Below, piece by piece: positions 49,122 to 58,408 of a DNA stretch of 64,000 nucleotides (the first letter of the stretch is position 1; each line of letters begins with the position of its first letter). The notes below the pieces were generated by a model. That model was given only the letters and a program-made list of their open reading frames with translations, searched no databases and was not told where the DNA came from. The translations under genes were made by a program, and so were the position numbers. Source of the DNA: Roseburia intestinalis L1-82 (lineage in GTDB: Bacteria > Bacillota > Clostridia > Lachnospirales > Lachnospiraceae); assembly GCF_900537995.1 (NCBI RefSeq), contig NZ_LR027880.1, positions 2,860,001 to 2,924,000 of the forward strand, read 5' to 3'.

Positions 49122-51581
49122 TTATAGTCTTACTTCCCGTGCTTTCGCATAAAATGCCCTTTCCATTCCATTGATCCATTTATCTTCTGTGATTCGGTAT
49201 GTTCCTTTTAACCGGATATCCTCAGAAGAACTTCCAATTTCTGCATCTATATCCCCTTTTTCCACCTTCCAGCGCATCTGCCTGTCAAGAAATGCTGACT
49301 GATCCGCCTGCACTGTAAATGTGACCCGCACTTTTTCTTCCGGCTCCATATGGATCCGCTTAAATCCGGCAAGCTCTTTCACCGGACGTGTCATACTTGC
49401 GAATCTGTCCCTGAGATAAAGCTGTACTACCTCATCCCCGGCACAGTTTCCTGCATTCTTTACCACACAGCTAATCTGTACCGATTCTTCTGCTCCAATC
49501 TCTGCTGCCGATATATGAATTTCTGAATACTCAAACCGTGTATAAGACAATCCATGCCCGAAGCAATATCGCGGTGTATGGGGAAGATCCACATAGTTGA
49601 CAAATCCGATACTCTCCTGCTGGTGCCATGCAGAACCGTTCGGGTGATTATAATAAATTGGAATCTGTCCGGCGTGATATGCCACGGATACCGGCAGCTT
49701 ACCGCCCGGGTTATATGCACCCAGCAGGACATCCGCCACAGCCTGCGCTCCCGTTTCCGCTGGGTTCCAGGCTTCTATGATGGCATCCAGATATTGGTCT
49801 GCTGTGTCACTGGAGATTGGTCTTCCATCAAAATGAACCCCAATCAAAGGCTTACCACATGCAGCGGCAGCCTGAATAAATGCATCCTGACATTCCGGCA
49901 GATTGATGTCGGCAGCGTCCACACCTTCGCCCATGGTCGCCATAGAGCATGTGCCGTGCTTTCCTCCCAGAGTCAGGATCACAGCATCTGCTTCCCTGAC
50001 TGCCTGCAGCGCTTCTTCAAATCTGCCCTGATCCTTTCCGGCAACCGGATACCCGTATGCATACAGAATCTCCGTGTCTGTCATCCGCTCCTTCAGTTCT
50101 TCTAACAGGCTTCTGCAGTCCGGCTTCTGCAGGCGCAGGATATCATCAAAAAGCTCCGCTTCGTCTGACTGGATCTTTGTACCTGGGACATAATTCACCG
50201 GCTCACCATTTGGCAGCATTGCTCCGCTGATCTGCCCGGACTCCGGGCTGCCCTCTACCCCTGCGATGGAGCTTGCGACAGCGTAGACCGACTCCATCAT
50301 GCACAGATGGGTATATCCGCCGAAGAACTTTCGGGCACAGTCTGCATGAGGCCCGATCAGGGCAAGCTTCTTTATCTTACCTGACAAAGGAAGTATCCCG
50401 TTGTTTTTCAGGAGTACCATGGACTCTCTTGCTGACCGGAAAGATAACTCCGCCCCCTCTTTCTCTTCAAAAATCTTTTGACAGGACTCACCATCCATGG
50501 CGAACGGATGCTCAAACAGACCCATGCGGAACTTGGCTTCCAACACCCGCAGAACGGTCCGGTCCAACAGTTCTGTATCCGCCTGCCCGCTTCGGAACAT
50601 TTCTTTGAGTTCTTCTCCATATCCGGTCGCTTTCGGCATCTCTATGTCCATCCCTGCTTCCATGGCAAGAAGCCCTGTTTCTCCGATAGTCTCCCCGATT
50701 CGCTGGACCTCGTGGGCATTGTTAATGCCGCCGTAGTCGCTGACACACAGACCGTCAAACCCCATCTTTTCTCTGAGAAGTTCCGTGAGCAGCCTGTGTG
50801 AAACGGAAGCCGGCTCGCCATCGATAGAATTATAACAGGGCATGACCCCTTTCAGCTCGGATTCAGAAATCGCAGACTGGAAAGGCTTGCCGTATATTTC
50901 TTCCATGAGCCGGGACGGCGTATCACTGTTCGTTCCGTGAATACCGCCCTGTGAATTGTGAAATCCGAGAAAATGCTTGGCGACACTTTCCGGTCTTCTT
51001 CCGCCTGCCTCTGTTGTCTGGATTCCTTTCGTATATGCCGCTCCCAGAGCTGCCGCCAGAGCCGGGTCTTCCCCGTAGGTCTCTCCCTGTCTTCCCATGC
51101 GGGAATCCCTTGAAATATCCAGCACCGGAGCCAGAATGTGAGTGATGCCGCAGGCTGCTTCCTGTTTTGCCACCACTTTGGCTATCTTCTCTTCCAGCTC
51201 CGGATCCCATCCTGAGCCTCTGGCGATTCCGGATGGGAAACTGGTTCCTTCCTGAATAAATGCTCCGCACAGTCCCTCCATATGAAAGATTGCCGGGATA
51301 TGATGAGGGCTTTGTCTCATCACAGTCTCCTGCATCTTCCTCTGCCATCCGGCGGCCTCTTCCAGCGTGCCTATCCTGCGCATTTCCAGAGTACTCACCT
51401 GTCCAATCCCGTAAGGCATCTCCAAAGCCTGCTGTTCCATATCATCATAGCTGTCGCCAAATGGGAAAATGCAGCCAAGCTGCGCCATCTTCTCGTCTAA
51501 AGTCATTTCTTCGAGAAGTGCCCGTGCCCGTTCAGCCGGAGTTCTCTCGGTGTCTGTATATTTTACCTTCTGCTGTACCAT
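49122..51581 (-). CDS. GH3 beta-glucosidase/beta-xylosidase, canonical order
   Basis: An 819-aa GH3 enzyme in the normal order: TIM barrel (about 10-370), alpha/beta sandwich (about 390-620) and fibronectin-III-like domain (about 650-800). The nucleophile is D282 in GLCVSDYGG. KHFLGFHNSQGG and GRQGETYGEDP are typical substrate-site motifs; the latter resembles beta-xylosidase/glucosidase members acting on xylo- or gluco-oligosaccharides. No signal peptide. It lies 16 bp downstream of the GH78 gene in the same direction. Beta-1,4-xylosidase or beta-glucosidase activity cannot be separated by eye. Confidence 0.9.
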   Translation of the reverse strand: MVQQKVKYTDTERTPAERARALLEEMTLDEKMAQLGCIFPFGDSYDDMEQQALEMPYGIGQVSTLEMRRIGTLEEAAGWQRKMQETVMRQSPHHIPAIFHMEGLCGAFIQEGTSFPSGIARGSGWDPELEEKIAKVVAKQEAACGITHILAPVLDISRDSRMGRQGETYGEDPALAAALGAAYTKGIQTTEAGGRRPESVAKHFLGFHNSQGGIHGTNSDTPSRLMEEIYGKPFQSAISESELKGVMPCYNSIDGEPASVSHRLLTELLREKMGFDGLCVSDYGGINNAHEVQRIGETIGETGLLAMEAGMDIEMPKATGYGEELKEMFRSGQADTELLDRTVLRVLEAKFRMGLFEHPFAMDGESCQKIFEEKEGAELSFRSARESMVLLKNNGILPLSGKIKKLALIGPHADCARKFFGGYTHLCMMESVYAVASSIAGVEGSPESGQISGAMLPNGEPVNYVPGTKIQSDEAELFDDILRLQKPDCRSLLEELKERMTDTEILYAYGYPVAGKDQGRFEEALQAVREADAVILTLGGKHGTCSMATMGEGVDAADINLPECQDAFIQAAAACGKPLIGVHFDGRPISSDTADQYLDAIIEAWNPAETGAQAVADVLLGAYNPGGKLPVSVAYHAGQIPIYYNHPNGSAWHQQESIGFVNYVDLPHTPRYCFGHGLSYTRFEYSEIHISAAEIGAEESVQISCVVKNAGNCAGDEVVQLYLRDRFASMTRPVKELAGFKRIHMEPEEKVRVTFTVQADQSAFLDRQMRWKVEKGDIDAEIGSSSEDIRLKGTYRITEDKWINGMERAFYAKAREVRL

Positions 51582-51597
51582 TTACTTTCTTCTCCTT

Positions 51598-54339
51598 TTA
51601 CATCTGCGCATTCAATTCTTTTAGTACGGCTTCATAAACCGCTTTTACCTCTGGGGCAGAGCTGATTCCTTCAGCCAGAGTCATTTGCCTTGCATACTCG
51701 ATCATTGGATTGTGTACAAGCTCCGGCAGCATCTCTTCCATCATCTTCATGCCAAGAGGTTCGTCCAGAATCTCTCCCAGTGTACTGTCCAGAGTGAATT
51801 TCAGCTCTTTTAAACTTGTGTTTGTGTCATATTCATACACATGTGTTCCCGATCCCACCTCAAAGGATTCCTCTTTTTCCGGCAGGAACAGATCCGCCCT
51901 CGTATTGGCAGGTACGCTGACCTCCACACGGATCTTTCCATTGCGGCAGCTCCAACAGGAAACAATCTTTCCGTAAGGAGACTCCAGCTCTGTCCTTGCC
52001 TCTTCGATTCCCCTTACAAACATCGGCTTTACATAAAATCTCCTGTATCCGGCTTTCGTCTGGTTTATACCGCCGATTTTCCGATACATCCAATCGCCGA
52101 TCGCTCCATTTGCATAGTGGTTCATAGAATTAAGCCCCGGATCCTGCATGGTGCCGTCCGGCAGGACGGCGTCCCACCTCTCCCAAAGCGTCGTCGCGCC
52201 CTTATTCACAGCATACAGCCATGATGGCAGATCCTCTCTCATAAACAGGAGTCCGGCCGTATCATGCGCTTTGTTCTCAGACAAGGCATGACATAAATAC
52301 GGCGTCCCTACAAATCCTGTGGTCAAATGATTCTGATGATCTTCTATATTGCTCACCAGCATTTGTACAATATTTTCCCTATCCTTTTCATATGCCAGGT
52401 TAAAATAGAGAGACAGCGCGCATGCAGTCTGAGTCTCGCTGACGATCCTGCCTCTTGCGGTGTAATATTCTTTCCTGAAAGAGTCCAGCGTCTTTTCACG
52501 GAGCACTTCATAATATGCCGCCTCTTCATATTTTCCCAGCACATGAGCCGTCTTTGCCACAAGCTCTGTGACGTATATATAGTAAGCGTTTGCCACAAAG
52601 TAAACATCTGTAGCTCCAACGCTTTTATCTCCCATCTCACGATCCAGTGCCAGCCAGTCGCCATACTGGTAATTGGTCATCCACAGCCCGTTTTCATTTA
52701 CATGATTGTGAATATAATCTACCCACTCGTGCATACATTTCCATGATTCTTCTAAAATACGTGTGTCTCCATACGTCTGGTAGACTACCCATGGTATGAT
52801 CACTGCCGCATCGCTCCACGCCGCGGAACTGTAAGTTTCCTGTATGTCCGGTACTATATGAGGCACTCCCCGTTCCAGTGAAGATGCCGCCGATACATCC
52901 CTCATCCATTTTGTAAAAAACAGAGCCGTCTCCCGGTTGAACGCTGCTGTCCACGAGAATACCTGCGCATCTCCCATCCATCCAAGCCGCTCATCCCTTT
53001 GAGGACAGTCGGAGGGGATATCAAAGAAATTATCACGCAGACTCCAGGAAATATTGCTCTGGAGCTGGTTCACTTTTTCATTGGAGCAGTGGAACTCCCC
53101 GGTCTTTCTCATATCTGAATGCATTACGCAGGCTGTAAACATCTCAGGTCGGGGATTCTCTATTCCCTCCACGGCAGCATACCGGAATCCATGGAATGTA
53201 AAGTGGGGCATGAGAACCTGTTCTTCCCCGTTTAGGATATAGGTGTCCTCGGATTTTGCCGTCCGCAGAGTGTCCGGGTAAAATACACCGTCCTGATCCA
53301 GAGTCTCCGCATGGCGGACAGTGATTTTCTGGCCTTTTTCTCCCCGGATTCTGATTTCTACAAGACCTGTAAGGTTCTGGCCGAAATCTACAAGTATATT
53401 CCCTTTGGGATCCGTGAAAACACTCTTTGCCTTCAAGCACTCAGTCACCCGCACCGGTTCATTTAGCTGCGGCGTCAATACAGTCGAATGAAATACGGCT
53501 TCTGGCACGGCAGATACTTTTCCCTCTCTGATATCAGGGGCATTTGTATCAATTGTCTCTCCCATGTAAATCTCACTGTAACGAATCTGGCCAGTACGCA
53601 CATGCCATGTCTCATCCGTAGTAATTACCTCTTCTGTCCCGTCTGTATAACGCACATGAAGCTCTGCCCAAACAGCAGTCCGATCCCCATACCTGTCCGG
53701 CTTACAGTCAAAGCTGAGAATCCCTTTATACCAGCCATTGCCCACGGTCAATTCCAGGACATTTTCCTTTCCTGTCCCTTGCAGCCTGTCTGTCACATCA
53801 TAATATTGATACTGCAAAATCTTATGGTAATCTGTCCAGCCGGGTGCCATGTAATAATCTTCTACCCTTTTTCCGTTCAGAGTAATCTCATAAACACCAA
53901 GTGCCGTGGCGTAAATGCAGGCAGATGATACTTCCTTGTCCGAAGAAAATTTCCGGAAGAATACCGGGCACGCCGTCTCCTCAGGAGGGAAATCATGTGT
54001 GATCATCTTAGCCTGAAAATCTCCGGTATCAAAAATACCTGTTGTAAAAGCTGTTTCTGCTTTTGCTCTATTTCCATAATTGTCCCAGATTTCGAGAGAA
54101 ACCTGATACTCCTGTTCTCTGGTAAGCGCTTGTCCGGCATAAGGAACCAGCACAGACTGATCACTCTCAATCTTTCCACTGTCCCAGAAGCATTTTTCTG
54201 CACTGCTCACAATCAGATGCCATGCTGTCTGCACCACATTGTTGTCACCTGATGCGATCTTCCATGAAAAGCGGGGAATCTTCACAGCCAGTCCTTTGGG
54301 CTGTTCCCTGTATTCTATCCTGAAATCATAAATTTTCAT
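51598..54339 (-). CDS. GH78 alpha-L-rhamnosidase
   Basis: A 913-aa alpha-L-rhamnosidase removing terminal rhamnose from plant glycosides. N-terminal beta domains (MKIYDFRIEYREQPKGLAVK) are followed by the (alpha/alpha)6 barrel with the family signature DCPQRDERLGWMGDAQVF (catalytic Asp/Glu region) and a C-terminal beta domain (NSMNHYANGAIGDWMYRKIG just before). No signal peptide, hence intracellular. The start at 54339 has a GAAGGAGA site. Together with the GH3 and GH94 genes it implies rhamnosylated glucosides as substrate. Confidence 0.93.
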   Translation of the reverse strand: MKIYDFRIEYREQPKGLAVKIPRFSWKIASGDNNVVQTAWHLIVSSAEKCFWDSGKIESDQSVLVPYAGQALTREQEYQVSLEIWDNYGNRAKAETAFTTGIFDTGDFQAKMITHDFPPEETACPVFFRKFSSDKEVSSACIYATALGVYEITLNGKRVEDYYMAPGWTDYHKILQYQYYDVTDRLQGTGKENVLELTVGNGWYKGILSFDCKPDRYGDRTAVWAELHVRYTDGTEEVITTDETWHVRTGQIRYSEIYMGETIDTNAPDIREGKVSAVPEAVFHSTVLTPQLNEPVRVTECLKAKSVFTDPKGNILVDFGQNLTGLVEIRIRGEKGQKITVRHAETLDQDGVFYPDTLRTAKSEDTYILNGEEQVLMPHFTFHGFRYAAVEGIENPRPEMFTACVMHSDMRKTGEFHCSNEKVNQLQSNISWSLRDNFFDIPSDCPQRDERLGWMGDAQVFSWTAAFNRETALFFTKWMRDVSAASSLERGVPHIVPDIQETYSSAAWSDAAVIIPWVVYQTYGDTRILEESWKCMHEWVDYIHNHVNENGLWMTNYQYGDWLALDREMGDKSVGATDVYFVANAYYIYVTELVAKTAHVLGKYEEAAYYEVLREKTLDSFRKEYYTARGRIVSETQTACALSLYFNLAYEKDRENIVQMLVSNIEDHQNHLTTGFVGTPYLCHALSENKAHDTAGLLFMREDLPSWLYAVNKGATTLWERWDAVLPDGTMQDPGLNSMNHYANGAIGDWMYRKIGGINQTKAGYRRFYVKPMFVRGIEEARTELESPYGKIVSCWSCRNGKIRVEVSVPANTRADLFLPEKEESFEVGSGTHVYEYDTNTSLKELKFTLDSTLGEILDEPLGMKMMEEMLPELVHNPMIEYARQMTLAEGISSAPEVKAVYEAVLKELNAQM

Positions 54340-54398
54340 TCTTGTCTTCTCCTTCCTGCCTGTCCATTTCCCTATTACTATTTTCCGCCTATAACTCA

Positions 54399-54432
54399 AG
54401 CCGGCGCTCCGATTCCGACGGAAGCGCCGGCT
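54399..54432. repeat. Intercistronic GC-rich hairpin
   Basis: AGCCGGCGCT and AGCGCCGGCT form a perfect 10-bp stem with a 14-base loop, between the transporter and rhamnosidase genes. No T run follows on the minus strand, so partial termination or mRNA stabilisation, rather than a full stop, is likely. Confidence 0.7.
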
Positions 54433-54487
54433 CTCATAATTACAATGTTTCTTTCAGCTTTGCCTGCTTCTTGATAATATCTGTTTC

Positions 54488-55918
54488 TTATTTTTCAATG
54501 GTCTTTCCTGCTCTGCGCGCAGCGATTTCCTCGCGCATCTTCGGCAGCTTTTCTTCCAGATCGAATTTCAGGAAGATTACAAACATCACAAGGTTGATCA
54601 CAACCGGAAGATAATTTGAGAATCCATAGATGGAATATATCATGGATGTACTTGCGACTTCCAGCGTGGCATCATATGCACCGATTGCCAGGAACGCCGA
54701 CAGTATTGCTGCACCAAGGCCATTTCCAACCTTACTGCCAAAGCCGATTGCTCCGCCCGACATTGCCACCAGCTTCTTATCATATTTCCACTCATTGTAA
54801 TCAATGGTCATGGATGTCAGCACGCCATACAGACTCATCATCGGAATCTGTACAAAGCTGCCTAATAGACCGGTCACCACACAAACTGTAAAGTTCGTCG
54901 GTATAAAGCAGCGAATGCCTGCGAGTATCGCCGCTCCTAAGAGCCCGATGGAGATTGTCCTCTTGATTCCAAGTCCAGCAATAATCGGCTTGGATAAGAT
55001 GAATCCCACTACGGTAGCCAACATACCTGCTGCTCCGATTATTCCGACCAGATTATCATTTCCGAAAATCCATTTACAGTAGTATATACTGCCAGATGCC
55101 GCGATACCGCTCGTAACACTTGTGGTCAAGTTAAAGAGCAGGATGATCACCCAGTATTTATTCTTCAGAAGCATTGTCATTGCTTCTTTGAAAGGAACCG
55201 GCTCTTCCTCTTCTTCAGCAGCTCCCTCGGTTTCTTCTTCTTCGTAATCACATGCAAATTTGGCTTTGCGGCCGTTATGGCAGCAGATTGCAAACAGAAC
55301 AAATACCAGTACACCAAGTACCACGCCGTATTTGATCCATGCGGACTGTGTGCCGCCCAGCATATTTGTCACCGGGATCGTGAGAATGGAGATCAGCATT
55401 CCAGCGCCATAATTGGCAACCGCACGGAACAGCCCGATACTTCCTCTCTCGCTCAAGCTTCTGCTTCGTACAGTCATAACTGCCGCAAACGGGGTCGCAA
55501 TAAAGGTATAAAGACCTGCGGACAATACCAGATTCGTAATCAGCGCGTAGATTACGCCCGGAATCTGTCCTGCCTGAATCGGTACGGTAAACATCAGAAC
55601 CATAATCAAGGCTGCCGGAATAATCTGCGGCAGGATCCATCTGAAATACTTATGGTCGCCTCCTTTTGAATGATCGATAAAATTCCCCGCAATCACATCC
55701 GTGAATGCATCAATCACCTTTGAGATTGCCAATACAATACCAACACTTCCGACAGCCAGTCCTACCTTGTCCGTGTAGAAATAATTGAGCTGTCCGACCA
55801 GATTCGCCATCAGCCCTAATGCGAGCTGTCCGCCGAGATCTGCCAAATAATCTCTTTTGCGCATTACGCGCCTTGCGCCCTGCTTGTCGTAACGGGGTGC
55901 GTTTTTGTCTTTTGCCAT
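54488..55918 (-). CDS. GPH-family sugar:cation symporter (MelB-like)
   Basis: A 476-aa permease with about 12 membrane helices, glycoside-pentoside-hexuronide:cation symporter type. The N-terminal signature YLADLGGQLALGLM and the cytoplasmic KVIDAFTDVIAGNFIDHSKG (Asp residues of the cation/sugar site) are characteristic. A long acidic loop (YEEEETEGAAEEEEEPVP) separates the two halves. It should import the glycoside degraded by the neighbouring enzymes with Na+ or H+. A CAGGAGGAG site precedes ATG 55918. Confidence 0.92.
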   Translation of the reverse strand: MAKDKNAPRYDKQGARRVMRKRDYLADLGGQLALGLMANLVGQLNYFYTDKVGLAVGSVGIVLAISKVIDAFTDVIAGNFIDHSKGGDHKYFRWILPQIIPAALIMVLMFTVPIQAGQIPGVIYALITNLVLSAGLYTFIATPFAAVMTVRSRSLSERGSIGLFRAVANYGAGMLISILTIPVTNMLGGTQSAWIKYGVVLGVLVFVLFAICCHNGRKAKFACDYEEEETEGAAEEEEEPVPFKEAMTMLLKNKYWVIILLFNLTTSVTSGIAASGSIYYCKWIFGNDNLVGIIGAAGMLATVVGFILSKPIIAGLGIKRTISIGLLGAAILAGIRCFIPTNFTVCVVTGLLGSFVQIPMMSLYGVLTSMTIDYNEWKYDKKLVAMSGGAIGFGSKVGNGLGAAILSAFLAIGAYDATLEVASTSMIYSIYGFSNYLPVVINLVMFVIFLKFDLEEKLPKMREEIAARRAGKTIEK

Positions 55919-55974
55919 CTTTACTCTCCTCCTGTATCATTGATGATAGGTTTACTATACTGTTTTTCTATAGA

Positions 55975-55987
55975 TAATTATTGTAAA
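55975..55987. promoter_or_regulatory. Shared motif TAATTATTGTAAA, copy upstream of the transporter
   Basis: This 13-mer sits in a TTGTAAATTAATTTACAA palindrome upstream of the transporter gene and recurs at 60956-60968 in the regulator/operon divergent region. It may be a binding site of the AraC-type regulator or an internal promoter element. Confidence 0.4.
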
Positions 55988-56009
55988 TTAATTTACAAAA
56001 TTGTAAATT

Positions 56010-58346
56010 TCATCCTCGTTTTATTAAAACGTCTATCCTATGCTGCTTAGCATCCTGATAGTCTGGTATCAGCCCGGAATCGCAGATTGAACCGTCAGCA
56101 TAAACCTCGGCTTTTCCATTCTTAATATGTTCGGGATTGCGGATGATAATATGATAATCCGCACCTCTGAAGTATCTCGTCACTTCTGCCTCTTCCCATT
56201 CTTCCGGAAAGCAGGGACTGATCCTAAGCCCTTCATAATCCCGTTTTACACCCAGAATACCTTCATACAGCCCCATCATGCACCATGCGGAAGTTCCTGT
56301 TGTCCATGACTGATAGGATTTTCCGTAATATTCCGGGTTCGTGGAATAGCAGTTGGTAAATACATAAGGTTCTGCCCCGGACTTCGCCGACGGGTTCTCT
56401 TCGCTGTCAGGCATAATCTTTTTCAGCGTTTTCAGTGCCTTTTCCCCTCTGCCTGTACAGCAATCCATGAGGATCTTAAAGCCGGTAGCATGACAGTACA
56501 CTCCACCGTTCTCAAAAAGTCCCGGCAGCATACCGGACATCCTTCCCACATGGGCATCATACTCCGGGTACGGCGGCAGATTTAAGGGGAAGCCAAAATC
56601 CTGCTCCATGCTGTCCACAGCTTCCAACACGTAGGCCAGCCTTTCTCTGTCCGCGACTCCTGCCAGTACAGCCCATGTTTGTGCGTTCAAATAGATTTTG
56701 CTTCCGGCGCTGTCCTGCGTTCCTACGTTTCCCTTGCTGCTTAAGGCCCTAGCATACCATTTCCCATCCCATGCATAGCGGTTGATATCTTCCTTCAGCT
56801 GTTCATATTCCTTCTCCAGAAATCCGGCATATTGTGTATCCCCCGCATACTCCATCATTCTCTTTAATTCTCTCAGAGCCAGACAGAACTGGTGGGACAG
56901 CATCACAGACTCTGCCTCCGGATCATCCGTAATATTTAAGGCGTCATTCCAGTCGGCGAAATAAATCTTCACCAAACCATGCTCCCCTTTATCAAGAATT
57001 AAGCGATTAACCGCAGCCTTTACATGTTCCAGCACGGATGCTTTGCCGCCGTCCTGCCATTCAATCTCCGTATCAAGAATTGACAGATCTCCCGTCTCCT
57101 TGATCAGTTCGCACACCGCCCAGATGATCCAGAATGGTTGGTCTGAATAACGCATATCATCATAGGGATACCATGTAAGCACTCCGTGCCCGTCCTGGAA
57201 CTGATGGCGCAGACATTCCAGGATTTCTTCTTTTGCTTTCTCCTGACGGTAATTCAACAGCGCTACAGAAATCTGCAGGTTGTCACGGACACCTTTCTTT
57301 CCTACGATACAGAAATCTGCCTGCTTTTTTACCCAGTTGTTCATCATATGATTAATCTTTTGGTCCGGTGTTTTCACAGACAAAGAGCTAATCTTCTCAT
57401 AGTTATACGCCTCCGACTCTGCGAACTCCCGTTCTGTGGATTCTGCATCTGCATACCGTTTTACTGCACTGCATGCCTCTTCACAGGAAGAGCTGATCCC
57501 GAATACCACCTGAATCTCTTTCTCCTCTCCCGGCATCAGCGTGATCTTATGCTGCAGCACCCCGCCAAGAATGAACAGCGAGGCTTCGGAATTTGTACAG
57601 TCTTTTCCATTCACGACAATATCCGGTCGCTGGAACAGGGCGCAGGTCGATGCATCCGGAAGTGTCAGTGTACTTGTGGAACCGCAGAACTTCGTCAGGT
57701 CACCGTCCCATGCATAAACCGGCTCGGATGAGGCCAGAAACCCATGATACAGTTCATGGGGCGCGAAGGGATGGGCGGAATCACAGTAGATTCCGTTCAG
57801 TTCCCGTTTGAATTCTGTCTTCATGCAGCGGTACATTTCGTAGTATCTGGGATAAGAGAAGCCTTCCAGATAGAAACTGACCGCAGAGAACATGCTTAAC
57901 CTTTTCTCTTGCTCTGCTGTATTGCGAAGTTTCAGTGTCCACACCTCATGAAACCCTTTCTTGGGCACGAAAATCCTCCAGGATCCCTCGATTCCGTTTT
58001 TCCTTGAGCAAATCTGTGTGTGCCCGATACTATGTGTACAGCAGTAGTCTTCCACCTCTGTGTTAAGCGGCCCCTTCCCGATATTCCAGCATGTTCCGTC
58101 TGCATCATCTCTTAAATATACGTATCTGGCATCATCCCGGTTGATCATACACATATCTGCTTTTTCGCTCAGATAATAACTGCGCCCGTGTCCTACCTGT
58201 GATATCTGAGCGCAGTAGCGGTCTTCATTCCACAGGTAATTATACCAATAACGCGGTGTTTCCGCATGATAGATCCGGCAGCCGTTCCCGTCCGGTGCGA
58301 ACTCATACAATCCATTTTGTGCACTTTTCTTTAACTCAGAATTCAT
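56010..58346 (-). CDS. GH94-family glycoside phosphorylase
   Basis: A 778-aa enzyme of the cellobiose-phosphorylase type, which splits a beta-linked glucoside with inorganic phosphate to glucose-1-phosphate. N-terminal beta-sandwich domain (about 1-280), helical linker, (alpha/alpha)6 catalytic barrel (about 330-700) with the acid Asp in FADWNDALNI, and small C-terminal beta domain (about 705-778). Phosphate-site residues are plausible in YSTNPEYYGKSYQSWTTGTS. Substrate within GH94 (cellobiose, cellodextrin, laminaribiose, others) is not clear. Intracellular. The strand and the spacing (62 bp after the GH-A gene) put it in the operon. Confidence 0.87.
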   Translation of the reverse strand: MNSELKKSAQNGLYEFAPDGNGCRIYHAETPRYWYNYLWNEDRYCAQISQVGHGRSYYLSEKADMCMINRDDARYVYLRDDADGTCWNIGKGPLNTEVEDYCCTHSIGHTQICSRKNGIEGSWRIFVPKKGFHEVWTLKLRNTAEQEKRLSMFSAVSFYLEGFSYPRYYEMYRCMKTEFKRELNGIYCDSAHPFAPHELYHGFLASSEPVYAWDGDLTKFCGSTSTLTLPDASTCALFQRPDIVVNGKDCTNSEASLFILGGVLQHKITLMPGEEKEIQVVFGISSSCEEACSAVKRYADAESTEREFAESEAYNYEKISSLSVKTPDQKINHMMNNWVKKQADFCIVGKKGVRDNLQISVALLNYRQEKAKEEILECLRHQFQDGHGVLTWYPYDDMRYSDQPFWIIWAVCELIKETGDLSILDTEIEWQDGGKASVLEHVKAAVNRLILDKGEHGLVKIYFADWNDALNITDDPEAESVMLSHQFCLALRELKRMMEYAGDTQYAGFLEKEYEQLKEDINRYAWDGKWYARALSSKGNVGTQDSAGSKIYLNAQTWAVLAGVADRERLAYVLEAVDSMEQDFGFPLNLPPYPEYDAHVGRMSGMLPGLFENGGVYCHATGFKILMDCCTGRGEKALKTLKKIMPDSEENPSAKSGAEPYVFTNCYSTNPEYYGKSYQSWTTGTSAWCMMGLYEGILGVKRDYEGLRISPCFPEEWEEAEVTRYFRGADYHIIIRNPEHIKNGKAEVYADGSICDSGLIPDYQDAKQHRIDVLIKRG

Positions 58347-58408
58347 CTTTCTTTCAATCTCCTGTTTTATTATTTTGTAATCTCAAAGCACTCCCTTGGG
58401 AACTATGC